A stretch of 64,000 bases of DNA from Halobacterium noricense (GTDB taxonomy: Archaea > Halobacteriota > Halobacteria > Halobacteriales > Halobacteriaceae): the NCBI RefSeq assembly GCF_021233435.1, contig NZ_CP089468.1, positions 1,240,001 to 1,304,000 on the forward strand. Reading direction: 5' to 3'. Shown here piece after piece: positions 7,894 to 14,027 of the stretch; positions within the stretch are counted from its first letter, which is position 1, and the number at the start of each line of letters is the position of its first letter. Both the position numbers and the translations under genes were made by a program. The notes under the pieces were generated by a model that made no database searches, was not told the DNA's origin, and saw nothing but the letters and a program-made list of their open reading frames with translations.

Positions 7894-8202
7894 ATGGCCA
7901 CAAACAACGACAAAATCCAGTTTCGGGGTGAAACTGAGAAGAAGGCGACTCAGATTGTCGATCAGATGCGTCTTGGTGGGATCAACATCAGTGAGCTTGC
8001 TCGACAGGGCCTTCAAGAGAAACTCCGAGAAGTCCTCTCGGACGAGGAGAAGATCACCCTCCACCAGCGATACAAGCAGGGAGAGCTCTCTGAAGAAGTT
8101 GCAGAGATCCTTCTTGGTGATGGCTTAGACGAAATTGAGCGCGAGCGGGAGGCCTTCGAGGAGGCTGCAGAGCTTGATACGACCGGAGTTTTCCAGAAGT
8201 GA
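7894..8202 (+). CDS. Antitoxin-like RHH protein partnering a PIN-like protein
   Basis: A 102-residue acidic protein. The N-terminal 45 residues (IQFRGETEKKATQIVDQMR then GGINISELARQGLQEKL) fit a ribbon-helix-helix DNA-binding fold, and the rest is charged helix suited to toxin binding (GELSEEVAEILLGDGLDEIE). The stop is two bases before the ATG of the PIN-like gene, the usual antitoxin-first order. The protein would neutralise the toxin and repress the operon. The sequence upstream (7749-7893) is AT-richer than its neighbours and should hold the promoter. Confidence 0.7.
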   Translation: MATNNDKIQFRGETEKKATQIVDQMRLGGINISELARQGLQEKLREVLSDEEKITLHQRYKQGELSEEVAEILLGDGLDEIEREREAFEEAAELDTTGVFQK

Positions 8203-8204
8203 AG

Positions 8205-8813
8205 ATGGTGGACGATGCTGTGCGCCATCCAGTCATCGTTGATACGGACGCAGTGATCGCCGTAGCGAACACGAATCTCTGGTCTCGAATTTCGGACAAT
8301 CTACAGCTGACAACGACGAACGTCTGTTATCACGAGCTGAAGCGCCACGTTCGCGAGATGTCTGAGTACGCGCCTGAAGGGACGAGAGAACGGTGGATGC
8401 ACGATGGGAGCAAGAGGGCAATTGAGTCGTTCGACGACGAGGATCAGCCGTTTACGACGGTCCCGTGTGTTCCCCGACCGCATGGCGAGGATGCTGGGGA
8501 GAAGTCCGTGAAGACGGAAATCGAACAGAATACAGCGCTGTACCGGTTCGCTATTTTGATGGATAAGCACGGACGTCGGGCGATTAATCGAGTATTCGAC
8601 GACGCAGAAGAGACGACTGGGAAGGCGGTTGCTCCCACGTTTTTGCTGTATCTGTTACTAGACGAGGGGGCGTGCACTGTAGCTGAGTTTTGTCAGGCCT
8701 GTGGCGAGATGCTTCGAGGAGAAGGCTGGACAGGGTATCAAGCGATTCAGGCAGCATGGGAAGCGATCCCGGTCGATTGCTCGCAGTATCTCCCGAACGA
8801 TCTACTGCCATGA
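8205..8813 (+). CDS. PIN-like toxin or nuclease
   Basis: A 202-residue protein that opens with HPVIVDTDAVIAVANTNLW, the first acidic motif of a PIN-domain ribonuclease. Further acidic residues follow (YHELKRHVREMSEY, FDDEDQ, INRVFDDAEE), but the classic C-terminal DxxI motif is not clear, so this may be a divergent haloarchaeal branch. The protein is longer than the usual 130-140 residues of VapC. It follows an RHH antitoxin-like gene by two bases. ATG 8205 was chosen; GTG 8199, which would overlap the antitoxin stop, is possible. Confidence 0.65.
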   Translation: MVDDAVRHPVIVDTDAVIAVANTNLWSRISDNLQLTTTNVCYHELKRHVREMSEYAPEGTRERWMHDGSKRAIESFDDEDQPFTTVPCVPRPHGEDAGEKSVKTEIEQNTALYRFAILMDKHGRRAINRVFDDAEETTGKAVAPTFLLYLLLDEGACTVAEFCQACGEMLRGEGWTGYQAIQAAWEAIPVDCSQYLPNDLLP

Positions 8814-8946
8814 ATACTCCTGACTAAAGAAATCGGACTACCAACTACTGCTGAGGGACACGTCTGCGCACGGTGACAGCGCGAGCACTACCGTCGCGTC
8901 CTCACGTGATTCGGTGACGGTTATCCCTCGTCCACGACACAGCGGT

Positions 8947-8990
8947 TTTTCGTGCGCCGCGAGGGGTGCGGCGCGCCTCCTGAGAGGCGG
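8947..8990 (+). promoter_or_regulatory. Leader hairpin E, separated from its probable gene by a tnpB element
   Basis: After five T (8946-8950), GCGCCGC (8954-8960) pairs perfectly with GCGGCGC (8968-8974) around the loop GAGGGGT. CGCCTC (8974-8979) and GAGGCG (8984-8989) form a second perfect stem that shares base 8974 with the first. The next feature is the left end of a tnpB element. Beyond its right end (10616) lies the ArdC-like gene, so this was probably that gene's leader. Confidence 0.65.
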
Positions 8991-9070
8991 GTCGTGGTGA
9001 CACGTAGCGAGCGGAAGCCCACCCCTTTAGGGGTGGGTGTAAGCGACAGCATCGCCCACCAGTCCACGCG

Positions 9071-9214
9071 CTACGACTCGTCTGGATGTTCAACCGCTTC
9101 CAACCCCGCTTCGATAATCTCTCGATAGGCGTCTTCGAGGCTCGCGTCCTGCTGTTCAGCGTAGTCTTTCACCCGCCCGTTCAGCGTGTGTGAGATGTCG
9201 ATGTTCGGTCGCAT
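9071..9214 (-). CDS. 47-residue RHH-like protein divergent from tnpB
   Basis: Minus-strand ATG at 9212-9214 gives a 47-residue protein ([20 protein letters not shown], then [20 protein letters not shown]) ending at TAG 9071-9073. A short beta strand followed by two helices matches a ribbon-helix-helix fold. The intergenic DNA contains TATGTC (9219-9224), CAAAA, GACATA (9230-9235), a perfect palindrome placed between its start and that of tnpB. It is therefore a candidate repressor of itself and of tnpB. Small genes of this kind beside haloarchaeal tnpB are familiar to me, but I cannot name the family. Confidence 0.7.
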   Translation of the reverse strand: MRPNIDISHTLNGRVKDYAEQQDASLEDAYREIIEAGLEAVEHPDES

Positions 9215-9218
9215 CGTT

Positions 9219-9235
9219 TATGTCCAAAAGACATA
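9219..9235. promoter_or_regulatory. Palindrome between the divergent RHH gene and tnpB
   Basis: TATGTC and GACATA form perfect 6-bp arms around CAAAA. The site is 4 bases from the RHH start and 17 bases from the tnpB start, where a repressor would cover both promoters. An operator for the 47-residue RHH protein is inferred. Confidence 0.5.
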
Positions 9236-9252
9236 TAGACGTAGAACTACAA

Positions 9253-10566
9253 ATGTCTGTTGTCGTGCGGCGAACCAACACGTTCGCGGTTCGGCCGCTC
9301 TCCCCCAAGGACGAGCAACTGCTCCGCGAGTTGTTGGACGCCTCCGCCAGCCTCTGGAACGAACTCACCTACGAACGTCGCCAGAACTTCTTCGACGGCG
9401 AGAGTGTGTGGGATACCGCCGACTACCGCAAGCAGTACGTCGGTGTCCTCGGCTCTGCCACCGCTCAACAGGTCATCCGCAAGAACAGCGAGGCGTGGCG
9501 GTCGTTCTTCTCTGCCCGAGAGGATGGCGAGGACACCGCCCCGCCCGGCTACTGGGGCAACGAGGCCGAGGGCCGGGAGTTGCGGACGTACATCCGCAAC
9601 GACCAGTACACCCTCGAAACCGGCGGGCGGAGCCGCCTCGAAATCCCTGTGGGACAAGACCTGAAAGATGAATACAGGCTTGGCTACCACGACCGTCTGC
9701 GCCTCGAAGTCGCTGGCAACCCCAATTGGGAGGGCGAACAGGGCCGGTTGGAACTGTACTACGACGAGGTGGCCGACACGTTCAGGGCCATTCAACCCGT
9801 CACCGTGCCTGATTCTCGACGGGATTCACCACTGGCTTCGGAAGAAGCCGCGCTGGACGTGGGCGCGAACAACCTCGTCGCCTGTACCACCACCACCGGC
9901 CAGCAGTACCTTTACGAGGGCCGCGACCTGTTCGCCCGCTTCCGGGAAACCACCGAGGAGATTGCCCGCTTGCAGTCCAAACTCTGCGAGGGCCGGTACA
10001 GTAGCCGGCTGATTCGACGCCTCTATCGCAAGCGGACGCGACGGCGCGACCACGCACAGGACGCGCTCGTGCGCGACCTGATGGAACGACTGTACGACAA
10101 GGGCGTTGCCACGGTGTACGTGGGCGACCTCACCGATGTCTTGTCGGAGCACTGGTCGGCAGAGGTGAACGAGAAAACGCACCAGTTCTGGGCGTATCGC
10201 TCGTTCATCGACCGGCTCGCCACGACCGCCGAAGAGTACGGCATCACGGTCGAAGTAAAGTCAGAAGCATACACGACGGCGGAGTGCCCCGAGTGTGGCG
10301 AACGCGATGATACAGAGCGGGACGGCGATGTGTTCCGCTGTCTGTGTGGCTACGAGGGGCACGCCGACCTCGACGCGTCGCGGACGTTCCTCGAACGACA
10401 GGCTGGCGAATCCGAAGTCGGGTCGATGGCACGGCCCGTGCGCCTCAAGTGGGACGACCATAACTGGTCGGAGATACCATACTCTCCCGAGAGGGTAAGT
10501 CCCAACGAGGAGCGCACAAACCGGAGTACCCGCAAGGGGAAACTTGCCTCCGTGGGTGCGGCATAG
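9253..10566 (+). CDS. tnpB: TnpB, RNA-guided nuclease homologue with altered RuvC-II motif
   Basis: This 437-residue TnpB has RuvC-I Asp in [13 protein letters not shown] and RuvC-III Asp in [14 protein letters not shown]. The zinc ribbon is CPEC plus CLC (in FRCLCGYEG). At the RuvC-II position, where most TnpBs have Glu in an EDL motif, it reads VYVGDLTDV, so Glu is replaced by Gly. A second copy of the same lineage at the end of the window (63322-64000) also has VYVGDLTDV. Either another acidic residue takes over or the nuclease is inactive. The start ATG 9253 ([18 protein letters not shown]) follows a short leader. A basic tail after the RuvC domain (residues about 385-437) is typical of haloarchaeal TnpBs. 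Confidence 0.88.
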   Translation: MSVVVRRTNTFAVRPLSPKDEQLLRELLDASASLWNELTYERRQNFFDGESVWDTADYRKQYVGVLGSATAQQVIRKNSEAWRSFFSAREDGEDTAPPGYWGNEAEGRELRTYIRNDQYTLETGGRSRLEIPVGQDLKDEYRLGYHDRLRLEVAGNPNWEGEQGRLELYYDEVADTFRAIQPVTVPDSRRDSPLASEEAALDVGANNLVACTTTTGQQYLYEGRDLFARFRETTEEIARLQSKLCEGRYSSRLIRRLYRKRTRRRDHAQDALVRDLMERLYDKGVATVYVGDLTDVLSEHWSAEVNEKTHQFWAYRSFIDRLATTAEEYGITVEVKSEAYTTAECPECGERDDTERDGDVFRCLCGYEGHADLDASRTFLERQAGESEVGSMARPVRLKWDDHNWSEIPYSPERVSPNEERTNRSTRKGKLASVGAA

Positions 10567-10670
10567 CCAACACCCCCACCGGAGGAATCCCACCCCTTCA
10601 GGGGTGGGAGGATGTCAAGGCTAGTTCCTCGTCGGTCTCCTTCGCTGAGACCGACACGCGATCAGACGAG

Positions 10671-11543
10671 ATGCACAGCACCATCGAAGCGTGGATTGAC
10701 GAGCTCGTGGCTGGCGTCGACGACGCGCAAGCCAGCGACGAATTCCAGGAATGGTTGGACGTCCAGAGTCGGTTCCACGACTACTCGTATCGGAACACGC
10801 TGCTCATCAAGCGCCAGTGCCCGGAGGCGACCAAGGTTGCGGGCTACCGGACGTGGCAGGAGGAGTTCGACCGCCACGTCCAGAAGGGCGAGTCAGCCAT
10901 CTGGATCTGGGCGCCAATCATCGCCAAGCGGTGCCCGGAGTGCGAGAATTCGCCGAGCTACCACGACGACAGCGACTGTGAGTACGACGAGACGCCGCCC
11001 GAGGAGTGGTCGAAAGGCCTGGTCGGATTCAACCCCGCGCCCGTCTTCGACATCTCCCAGACGGAGGGCGAGCCGCTTCCCGAACTCGACACTGCAGCGA
11101 CTGGGGAGGCTGGCGAGCTCGCGCCACGACTCTTGGACATCGCGGACGAGCTTGAGGTGACGGCGCGCATCGTTCCTGCGGACGAATGGACGCATGGCGA
11201 CGCGAAGGGCGTCTGTGAACGGCTCAGCCCCATGGATGCGCAGCCGGTTGTGGAGGTTCGTGACCGGGAGAACGACGCGGACCTCGCACGGACGCTGATC
11301 CACGAGTACGCGCACGCGTTGCTGCATGCTGGCGTGACCGAGACGGCTGAACGGTCGAAGCGTGAAGTCGAGGCGGAATCAGTTGCGTACATCGTCGGGC
11401 GGTACTGCGGGCTAGACACGAGTCGGTCGGCGTTCTACCTCGCCGCGTGGGAAGCAGACGACGCTGAGGTCGTTCGTGACCGGCTTGACCGCATCAGTCG
11501 GACGGCCGAGCAGCTCATCGAGACGCTGGAAGCCGATACCTGA
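10671..11543 (+). CDS. ArdC-like antirestriction / zinc metallopeptidase protein
   Basis: This 290-residue protein has an N-terminal ArdC-type ssDNA-binding region (SRFHDYSYRNTLLIKRQCPE and AGYRTWQEEFDRHVQKGESA). A CPEC plus DSDCEY segment follows, and a C-terminal zinc peptidase domain has HEYAH at about residue 211 and a downstream Glu in KREVEAESVAYIV. ArdC proteins protect incoming single-stranded plasmid DNA from restriction, which fits the transfer genes at 14943-22228. The frame stays open upstream of ATG 10671 and reads KASSSVSFAETDTRSDEMHS, which looks like native N-terminal sequence. It is cut at 10616 by the right end of the tnpB element. The present start is therefore probably an internal Met. 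Confidence 0.8.
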   Translation: MHSTIEAWIDELVAGVDDAQASDEFQEWLDVQSRFHDYSYRNTLLIKRQCPEATKVAGYRTWQEEFDRHVQKGESAIWIWAPIIAKRCPECENSPSYHDDSDCEYDETPPEEWSKGLVGFNPAPVFDISQTEGEPLPELDTAATGEAGELAPRLLDIADELEVTARIVPADEWTHGDAKGVCERLSPMDAQPVVEVRDRENDADLARTLIHEYAHALLHAGVTETAERSKREVEAESVAYIVGRYCGLDTSRSAFYLAAWEADDAEVVRDRLDRISRTAEQLIETLEADT

Positions 11544-11547
11544 ATTA

Positions 11548-11588
11548 TTAACCAACATCTGCTGCCGACCCGCGCCTTTGTTGGTTAA
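11548..11588. promoter_or_regulatory. TTAACCAACA inverted repeat
   Basis: TTAACCAACA (11548-11557) and TGTTGGTTAA (11579-11588) form perfect 10-bp arms separated by 21 bases. The site is between the ArdC-like and RHH genes. The same half-site recurs at 12688-12696 and, as an inverted pair, at 13974-14015, so it is probably a shared operator rather than a terminator. Confidence 0.5.
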
Positions 11589-11724
11589 GATTGTTTATCC
11601 CCATAACCGAGGCAGCATAGCTGAAGCTGAGCAGAGGGTAGATTCTATGCAGAAACACACGCGGAGTACCATCGAAAAACCACAACGTGGACATCAGGCA
11701 CGCTTCCTCGGCGACCGTTTATTT

Positions 11725-11753
11725 GATATGCAGGCGTAAAGCACTAGCATATC
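11725..11753. promoter_or_regulatory. Operator-like inverted repeat before the RHH gene
   Basis: GATATGC (11725-11731) and GCATATC (11747-11753) are perfect 7-bp arms 15 bases apart. The right arm abuts the ATG at 11754, and a TATA-like TTTATTTG lies at 11718-11725. This is a typical place for autoregulation by an RHH antitoxin. Confidence 0.55.
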
Positions 11754-12050
11754 ATGTCCGACGCTGAGACCTCGACGGGTGACGACGGCCCGGAAACCGT
11801 CCAGATCAATCTCCGACTCACACAGGCGTTCCTGGACGATATCGACACTACCTGGGAGGAACAGGGGTTCAACTCTCGCAGTGAGTTCCTGCGGTACGCG
11901 GCACGGGACGCGGTCAAGCACCCCGAATTCTCGCGCGAGGGCTGGAAGCAGATTGCCGCGAGTGAACACGACCTCCGGACCGGCGAGGCCGAACTTGTCT
12001 CCCGTGAAGACGTTCTGGCGATGATGGACGACGACACGGATGGCGAGTAG
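11754..12050 (+). CDS. RHH antitoxin / repressor
   Basis: A 98-residue protein with a clear ribbon-helix-helix domain (ETVQINLRLTQAFLDDIDTT then NSRSEFLRYAARDAVKHP). A C-terminal acidic segment (about 65-98) follows that could bind a toxin. The fold uses a two-stranded sheet to read DNA as a dimer, and the inverted repeat immediately upstream is the probable target. Its last bases overlap the ATG (12040) of a truncated RelE-like toxin, so it was the antitoxin of a toxin-antitoxin operon that is now broken. Confidence 0.75.
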   Translation: MSDAETSTGDDGPETVQINLRLTQAFLDDIDTTWEEQGFNSRSEFLRYAARDAVKHPEFSREGWKQIAASEHDLRTGEAELVSREDVLAMMDDDTDGE

Positions 12051-12141
12051 CAACAACGAGTGGGCGTGGATGTTCGCGCCTCGTGCAGCCACGCGGTTTG
12101 AGGACCTCACAGCGGGACAGCGCGGAAACTCACCCCCTTAG
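12040..12141 (+). pseudogene. RelE-like toxin, truncated after 28 residues
   Basis: ATG 12040 overlaps the RHH stop by 11 bases. The frame reads MASSNNEWAWMFAPRAATRF then EDLTAGQR, which matches the N-terminus of RelE/ParE-type toxins (W-x-F/L-x-P-R-A-x-x-x-F-x-x-L). The coding sequence then runs into an IS200/IS605-type left-end motif and stops at TAG 12139-12141. The catalytic C-terminus is absent. I infer that a tnpB-type element inserted or deleted the rest, leaving an orphan antitoxin. Confidence 0.6.
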
Positions 12142-12158
12142 GGGTGGGTTCTCGCTCG
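12108..12158 (+). repeat. Solo left end of a tnpB-type element
   Basis: The stretch holds GCGCGGAAACTC followed by the hairpin CACCCC (12131-12136), CTTA, GGGGTG (12141-12146). This is the same pattern as the left ends at 9010, 22700 and 45628. No tnpB or right end follows, so it is a remnant. It lies between the truncated toxin and the minus-strand regulator. Confidence 0.6.
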
Positions 12159-12641
12159 CTATGTATCACTAACAACGGCATCGAGTTCGGGCTCGTCAAA
12201 GTCGAGTGCGTCCGCGACAGCGTCCGGAAGATCCGGGCGGGGCGCCGATTCGTGGCGCTCGATTTTCTCGGTTTTCCGCGTGTTTTCGTAGAAGGCGCGT
12301 GCGACCGGGAGGCCACGGAGGTACTTGTAGTCGTGGAGGATCTCGACGCCTCGCTCAGTGAAGCCGTAGAACTGAGCGGGAAGATCACGTGTTCCCTTGC
12401 TCGGTTCGTACGTGTAGCGTGCGAGGAGCCCGGCGTCGATCAGCGTCTCCAGCTGGTCTTTGATGGCCGCTTGGCTCTTCCCGGTCATATACTCGAGTTC
12501 GGCGAGCGACATCAGGTGGGCGGGGTGGCCCAGCAGCTCCTGGATGATGAGATGGCGCGTATCCTGGGACAGCAGCTTGAACAGCCGCTGCTGTTCCGCG
12601 AATGGCCCCGCATCGGCTGCGCTAGTGCCGGTTTCGCTCAT
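12159..12641 (-). CDS. Winged-helix transcriptional regulator (ArsR-like fold)
   Basis: A 160-residue protein. The N-terminal domain has QQRLFKLLSQDTRHLIIQEL and SLAELEYMTGKSQAAIKDQL, the helices of an ArsR-type winged helix used by many haloarchaeal regulators. A wing follows (ARYTYEPSKGTRDLPAQFYG) and then a helical C-terminus. The start at 12641 (MSETGTSAADAG) is preferred to the open frame from 12683. The divergent gene begins at 12757, and a TTGGTTAA half-site lies between them at 12688-12696. The regulator may act there and at the related inverted repeats nearby. Its 3' end abuts the solo tnpB end. Confidence 0.7.
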   Translation of the reverse strand: MSETGTSAADAGPFAEQQRLFKLLSQDTRHLIIQELLGHPAHLMSLAELEYMTGKSQAAIKDQLETLIDAGLLARYTYEPSKGTRDLPAQFYGFTERGVEILHDYKYLRGLPVARAFYENTRKTEKIERHESAPRPDLPDAVADALDFDEPELDAVVSDT

Positions 12642-12687
12642 ACGTGCTGGTACGAAGCGGGGCGCTATAACAGTTCGGGTCATCCAA

Positions 12688-12696
12688 GTTGGTTAA
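12688..12696. promoter_or_regulatory. GTTGGTTAA half-site in a divergent promoter region
   Basis: GTTGGTTAA lies in the 115-base gap between the minus-strand winged-helix gene and the plus-strand gene at 12757. It matches one arm of the inverted repeats at 11548-11588 and 13974-14015. A single half-site is weak evidence alone. Confidence 0.35.
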
Positions 12697-12756
12697 ATCA
12701 AGAACAGCCAAAGTGATTCAGAAGGAGTAAGGTGGTGTGATTTGAAAGAGCGACTA

Positions 12757-13557
12757 ATGACCGATCCAAGCCCGCCACCGGATGCTGGAGAGATTATGAC
12801 CGTTGTTCACGAGGCCGTCGGGGGCATCGAACTTGATCCTGCAGAGAAACGGGAAATCTGGCGGTTCACGCAGCGTGAATTGCCGTATCTCTGGAGTCAG
12901 CGGACATCGTATTTCATCTTGGGGAGCTATCGCGACCCCTATCTCCGCCGACTTCGCGCCGTCCAGAACGAACTCACGAAGCAGCTCGGTGCCTATCCGT
13001 TCATCATGGGAGACCTCCTCGAACTGCCGACTGATCGGCTCAATACGTTCGATATCATGTTTTCGTTGCTTGCGACCTACAGCGACTACATCGTCGGGGT
13101 CTTCGAGAAGGAGAGTGGCGGGGAGGCCCCTGAATTGGGCGAGATCGATGACTCGCCTTATTTCGACAAATCATACGTGTTCCCGCGGGATTACGCGTGG
13201 GTGACTGACGCAAACCTTGACTCGAAACAGCACGTCATCCAAGCCGCCCTCGGGATCGCGTTCGCAGACGAGTTGTCGACGGATGAAGTCCAAGCAAAAG
13301 TCGAGTCGCTCGTTGATCGTGCCCAAGAGAGCGGGCTCGATATCGACGAACAGGAGGTTTGGGAGGTGATCGACGACCGGGCAGATGAGGGCGAAGAGCC
13401 GGCAACGTACAGTTGGGTCCATCTCAACAAGTTCCGCAAATTCGAACTCCACGATCGGTGCTTCCCGTGGACGACAGAGAACGAACTTCGAACACTGGTT
13501 GCCGAACTCCCGTCCCCGACACCACGCCCAGAGTGGGAAGCACGTGGTGATAGCTGA
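12757..13557 (+). CDS. Hypothetical protein with a Rossmann/TIR-like N-terminal region
   Basis: This 266-residue acidic protein was not recognised with certainty. Its first half alternates predicted strands and helices (SYFILGSYRDPYLRRLRAVQ, then GAYPFIMGDLLEL, FDIMFSLLATYSDYIVGVFE). That recalls the TIR-like or deoxyribosyltransferase-like nucleotide-binding folds seen in some haloarchaeal DUF families. The phrase YIVGVFEKESGG followed by acidic residues is where such folds place a catalytic Glu. The second half is helical and acidic. It is transcribed away from a winged-helix regulator. A defence or NAD-related role is speculation. Confidence 0.5.
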   Translation: MTDPSPPPDAGEIMTVVHEAVGGIELDPAEKREIWRFTQRELPYLWSQRTSYFILGSYRDPYLRRLRAVQNELTKQLGAYPFIMGDLLELPTDRLNTFDIMFSLLATYSDYIVGVFEKESGGEAPELGEIDDSPYFDKSYVFPRDYAWVTDANLDSKQHVIQAALGIAFADELSTDEVQAKVESLVDRAQESGLDIDEQEVWEVIDDRADEGEEPATYSWVHLNKFRKFELHDRCFPWTTENELRTLVAELPSPTPRPEWEARGDS

Positions 13558-13596
13558 CCGTTCAAACCGCTCAAAGCATATGCGCTCGGTCGCGGT

Positions 13597-13640
13597 CGTG
13601 TTTGTCTGCGCCCGCGGAGCGGTGGAGGCGCACTCGCGCC
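13597..13640 (+). promoter_or_regulatory. Leader hairpin F with competing second stem
   Basis: TGTTTGT (13600-13606; T-tract with one G) precedes TGCGCC (13607-13612), loop CGCGGAGCGGTGGA and GGCGCA (13627-13632), a perfect stem. GGCGC (13627-13631) can instead pair with GCGCC (13636-13640), loop ACTC. The site ends 11 bases before the ATG at 13652. Confidence 0.65.
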
Positions 13641-13651
13641 TTCATCGAACC

Positions 13652-13996
13652 ATGTCTTCCCAGCAACTCAGAGTAATTCCAGAATCGGTCCCACAGGGCA
13701 TCGCTCGGGCTGATCTCGACCCACGAACGAGGCGAGCGCTCGAGGAGGCGATGGCCGTCTCTTTGCTCGAAAAGGGCGGCCGTTACGAGGTGCGGTCCGC
13801 GTCCGGAAACTGGTACGAAGTCGACGTCGTCGCCGAGACGTGCACCTGCCCGGATTGGGAGTATCGCACGCCCGAGGGTGGTTGCAAGCATCTACGGCGC
13901 GTCGACGTCGAACTCAAACTTGGTCGGGTTCCCCGGCCGGATGGTCGACTGCCGGACCAGGCGCGCACGAGGCTTAACCAACAGAACGCCCCGTAA
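13652..13996 (+). CDS. SWIM zinc-finger protein
   Basis: A 114-residue protein with a SWIM motif at about residues 64-81: CTCPDWEYRTPEGGCKH, that is CxC then CxH. The preceding segment (GRYEVRSASGNWYEVDVVAE) is the strand pair normally found before a SWIM finger. SWIM domains bind DNA or proteins; haloarchaeal plasmids often carry such small ones. The ATG at 13652 follows leader F. The stop codon (13994-13996) lies inside the loop of a 14-bp inverted repeat that precedes the next gene. Confidence 0.78.
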   Translation: MSSQQLRVIPESVPQGIARADLDPRTRRALEEAMAVSLLEKGGRYEVRSASGNWYEVDVVAETCTCPDWEYRTPEGGCKHLRRVDVELKLGRVPRPDGRLPDQARTRLNQQNAP

Positions 13997-14015
13997 GCGA
14001 GGTTCTGTTGGTTAA
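13974..14015. promoter_or_regulatory. 14-bp inverted repeat with TTAACCAAC arms
   Basis: TTAACCAACAGAAC (13974-13987) and GTTCTGTTGGTTAA (14002-14015) are perfectly complementary, 14 bases apart. The SWIM gene stop codon is in the loop and the next start (14028) is 12 bases downstream. The arms share TTAACCAACA with the repeat at 11548-11588. It may be an operator or a transcript-end hairpin. Confidence 0.6.
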
Positions 14016-14027
14016 CCATGAGTCATC

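Larger units (their letters stand above)
9001..10616 (+). mobile_element. IS200/IS605-type element (tnpB with accessory RHH gene, no tnpA)
   Basis: The left side has the hairpin CCCACCCC (9018-9025), loop TTTA, GGGGTGGG (9030-9037). The right side has CCCACCCC (10589-10596), loop TTCA, GGGGTGGG (10601-10608), followed by AGGATGT. Between them are a small divergent RHH gene and tnpB. There is no TnpA Y1 transposase, so movement would depend on one supplied in trans. The right-end hairpin should form the 3' part of the guide RNA used by TnpB, with the guide read from the flank beginning CAAGGCTAG. Boundaries are approximate to a few bases. Confidence 0.7.

Noticed and set aside
10629-10655. GTCGGTCTC / GAGACCGAC inverted repeat before ArdC
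   Set aside because: It is perfect over 9 bp but falls within the in-frame N-terminal coding sequence (SSVSFAETD) and lacks the T-tract and GAnGGGTG loop of the leaders. Probably coincidental.
10612-11160. Alternative start of the ArdC region at ATG 10612
   Set aside because: That ATG is in another frame and gives an Arg/Ser-rich product. It lies in the tnpB right-end tail.
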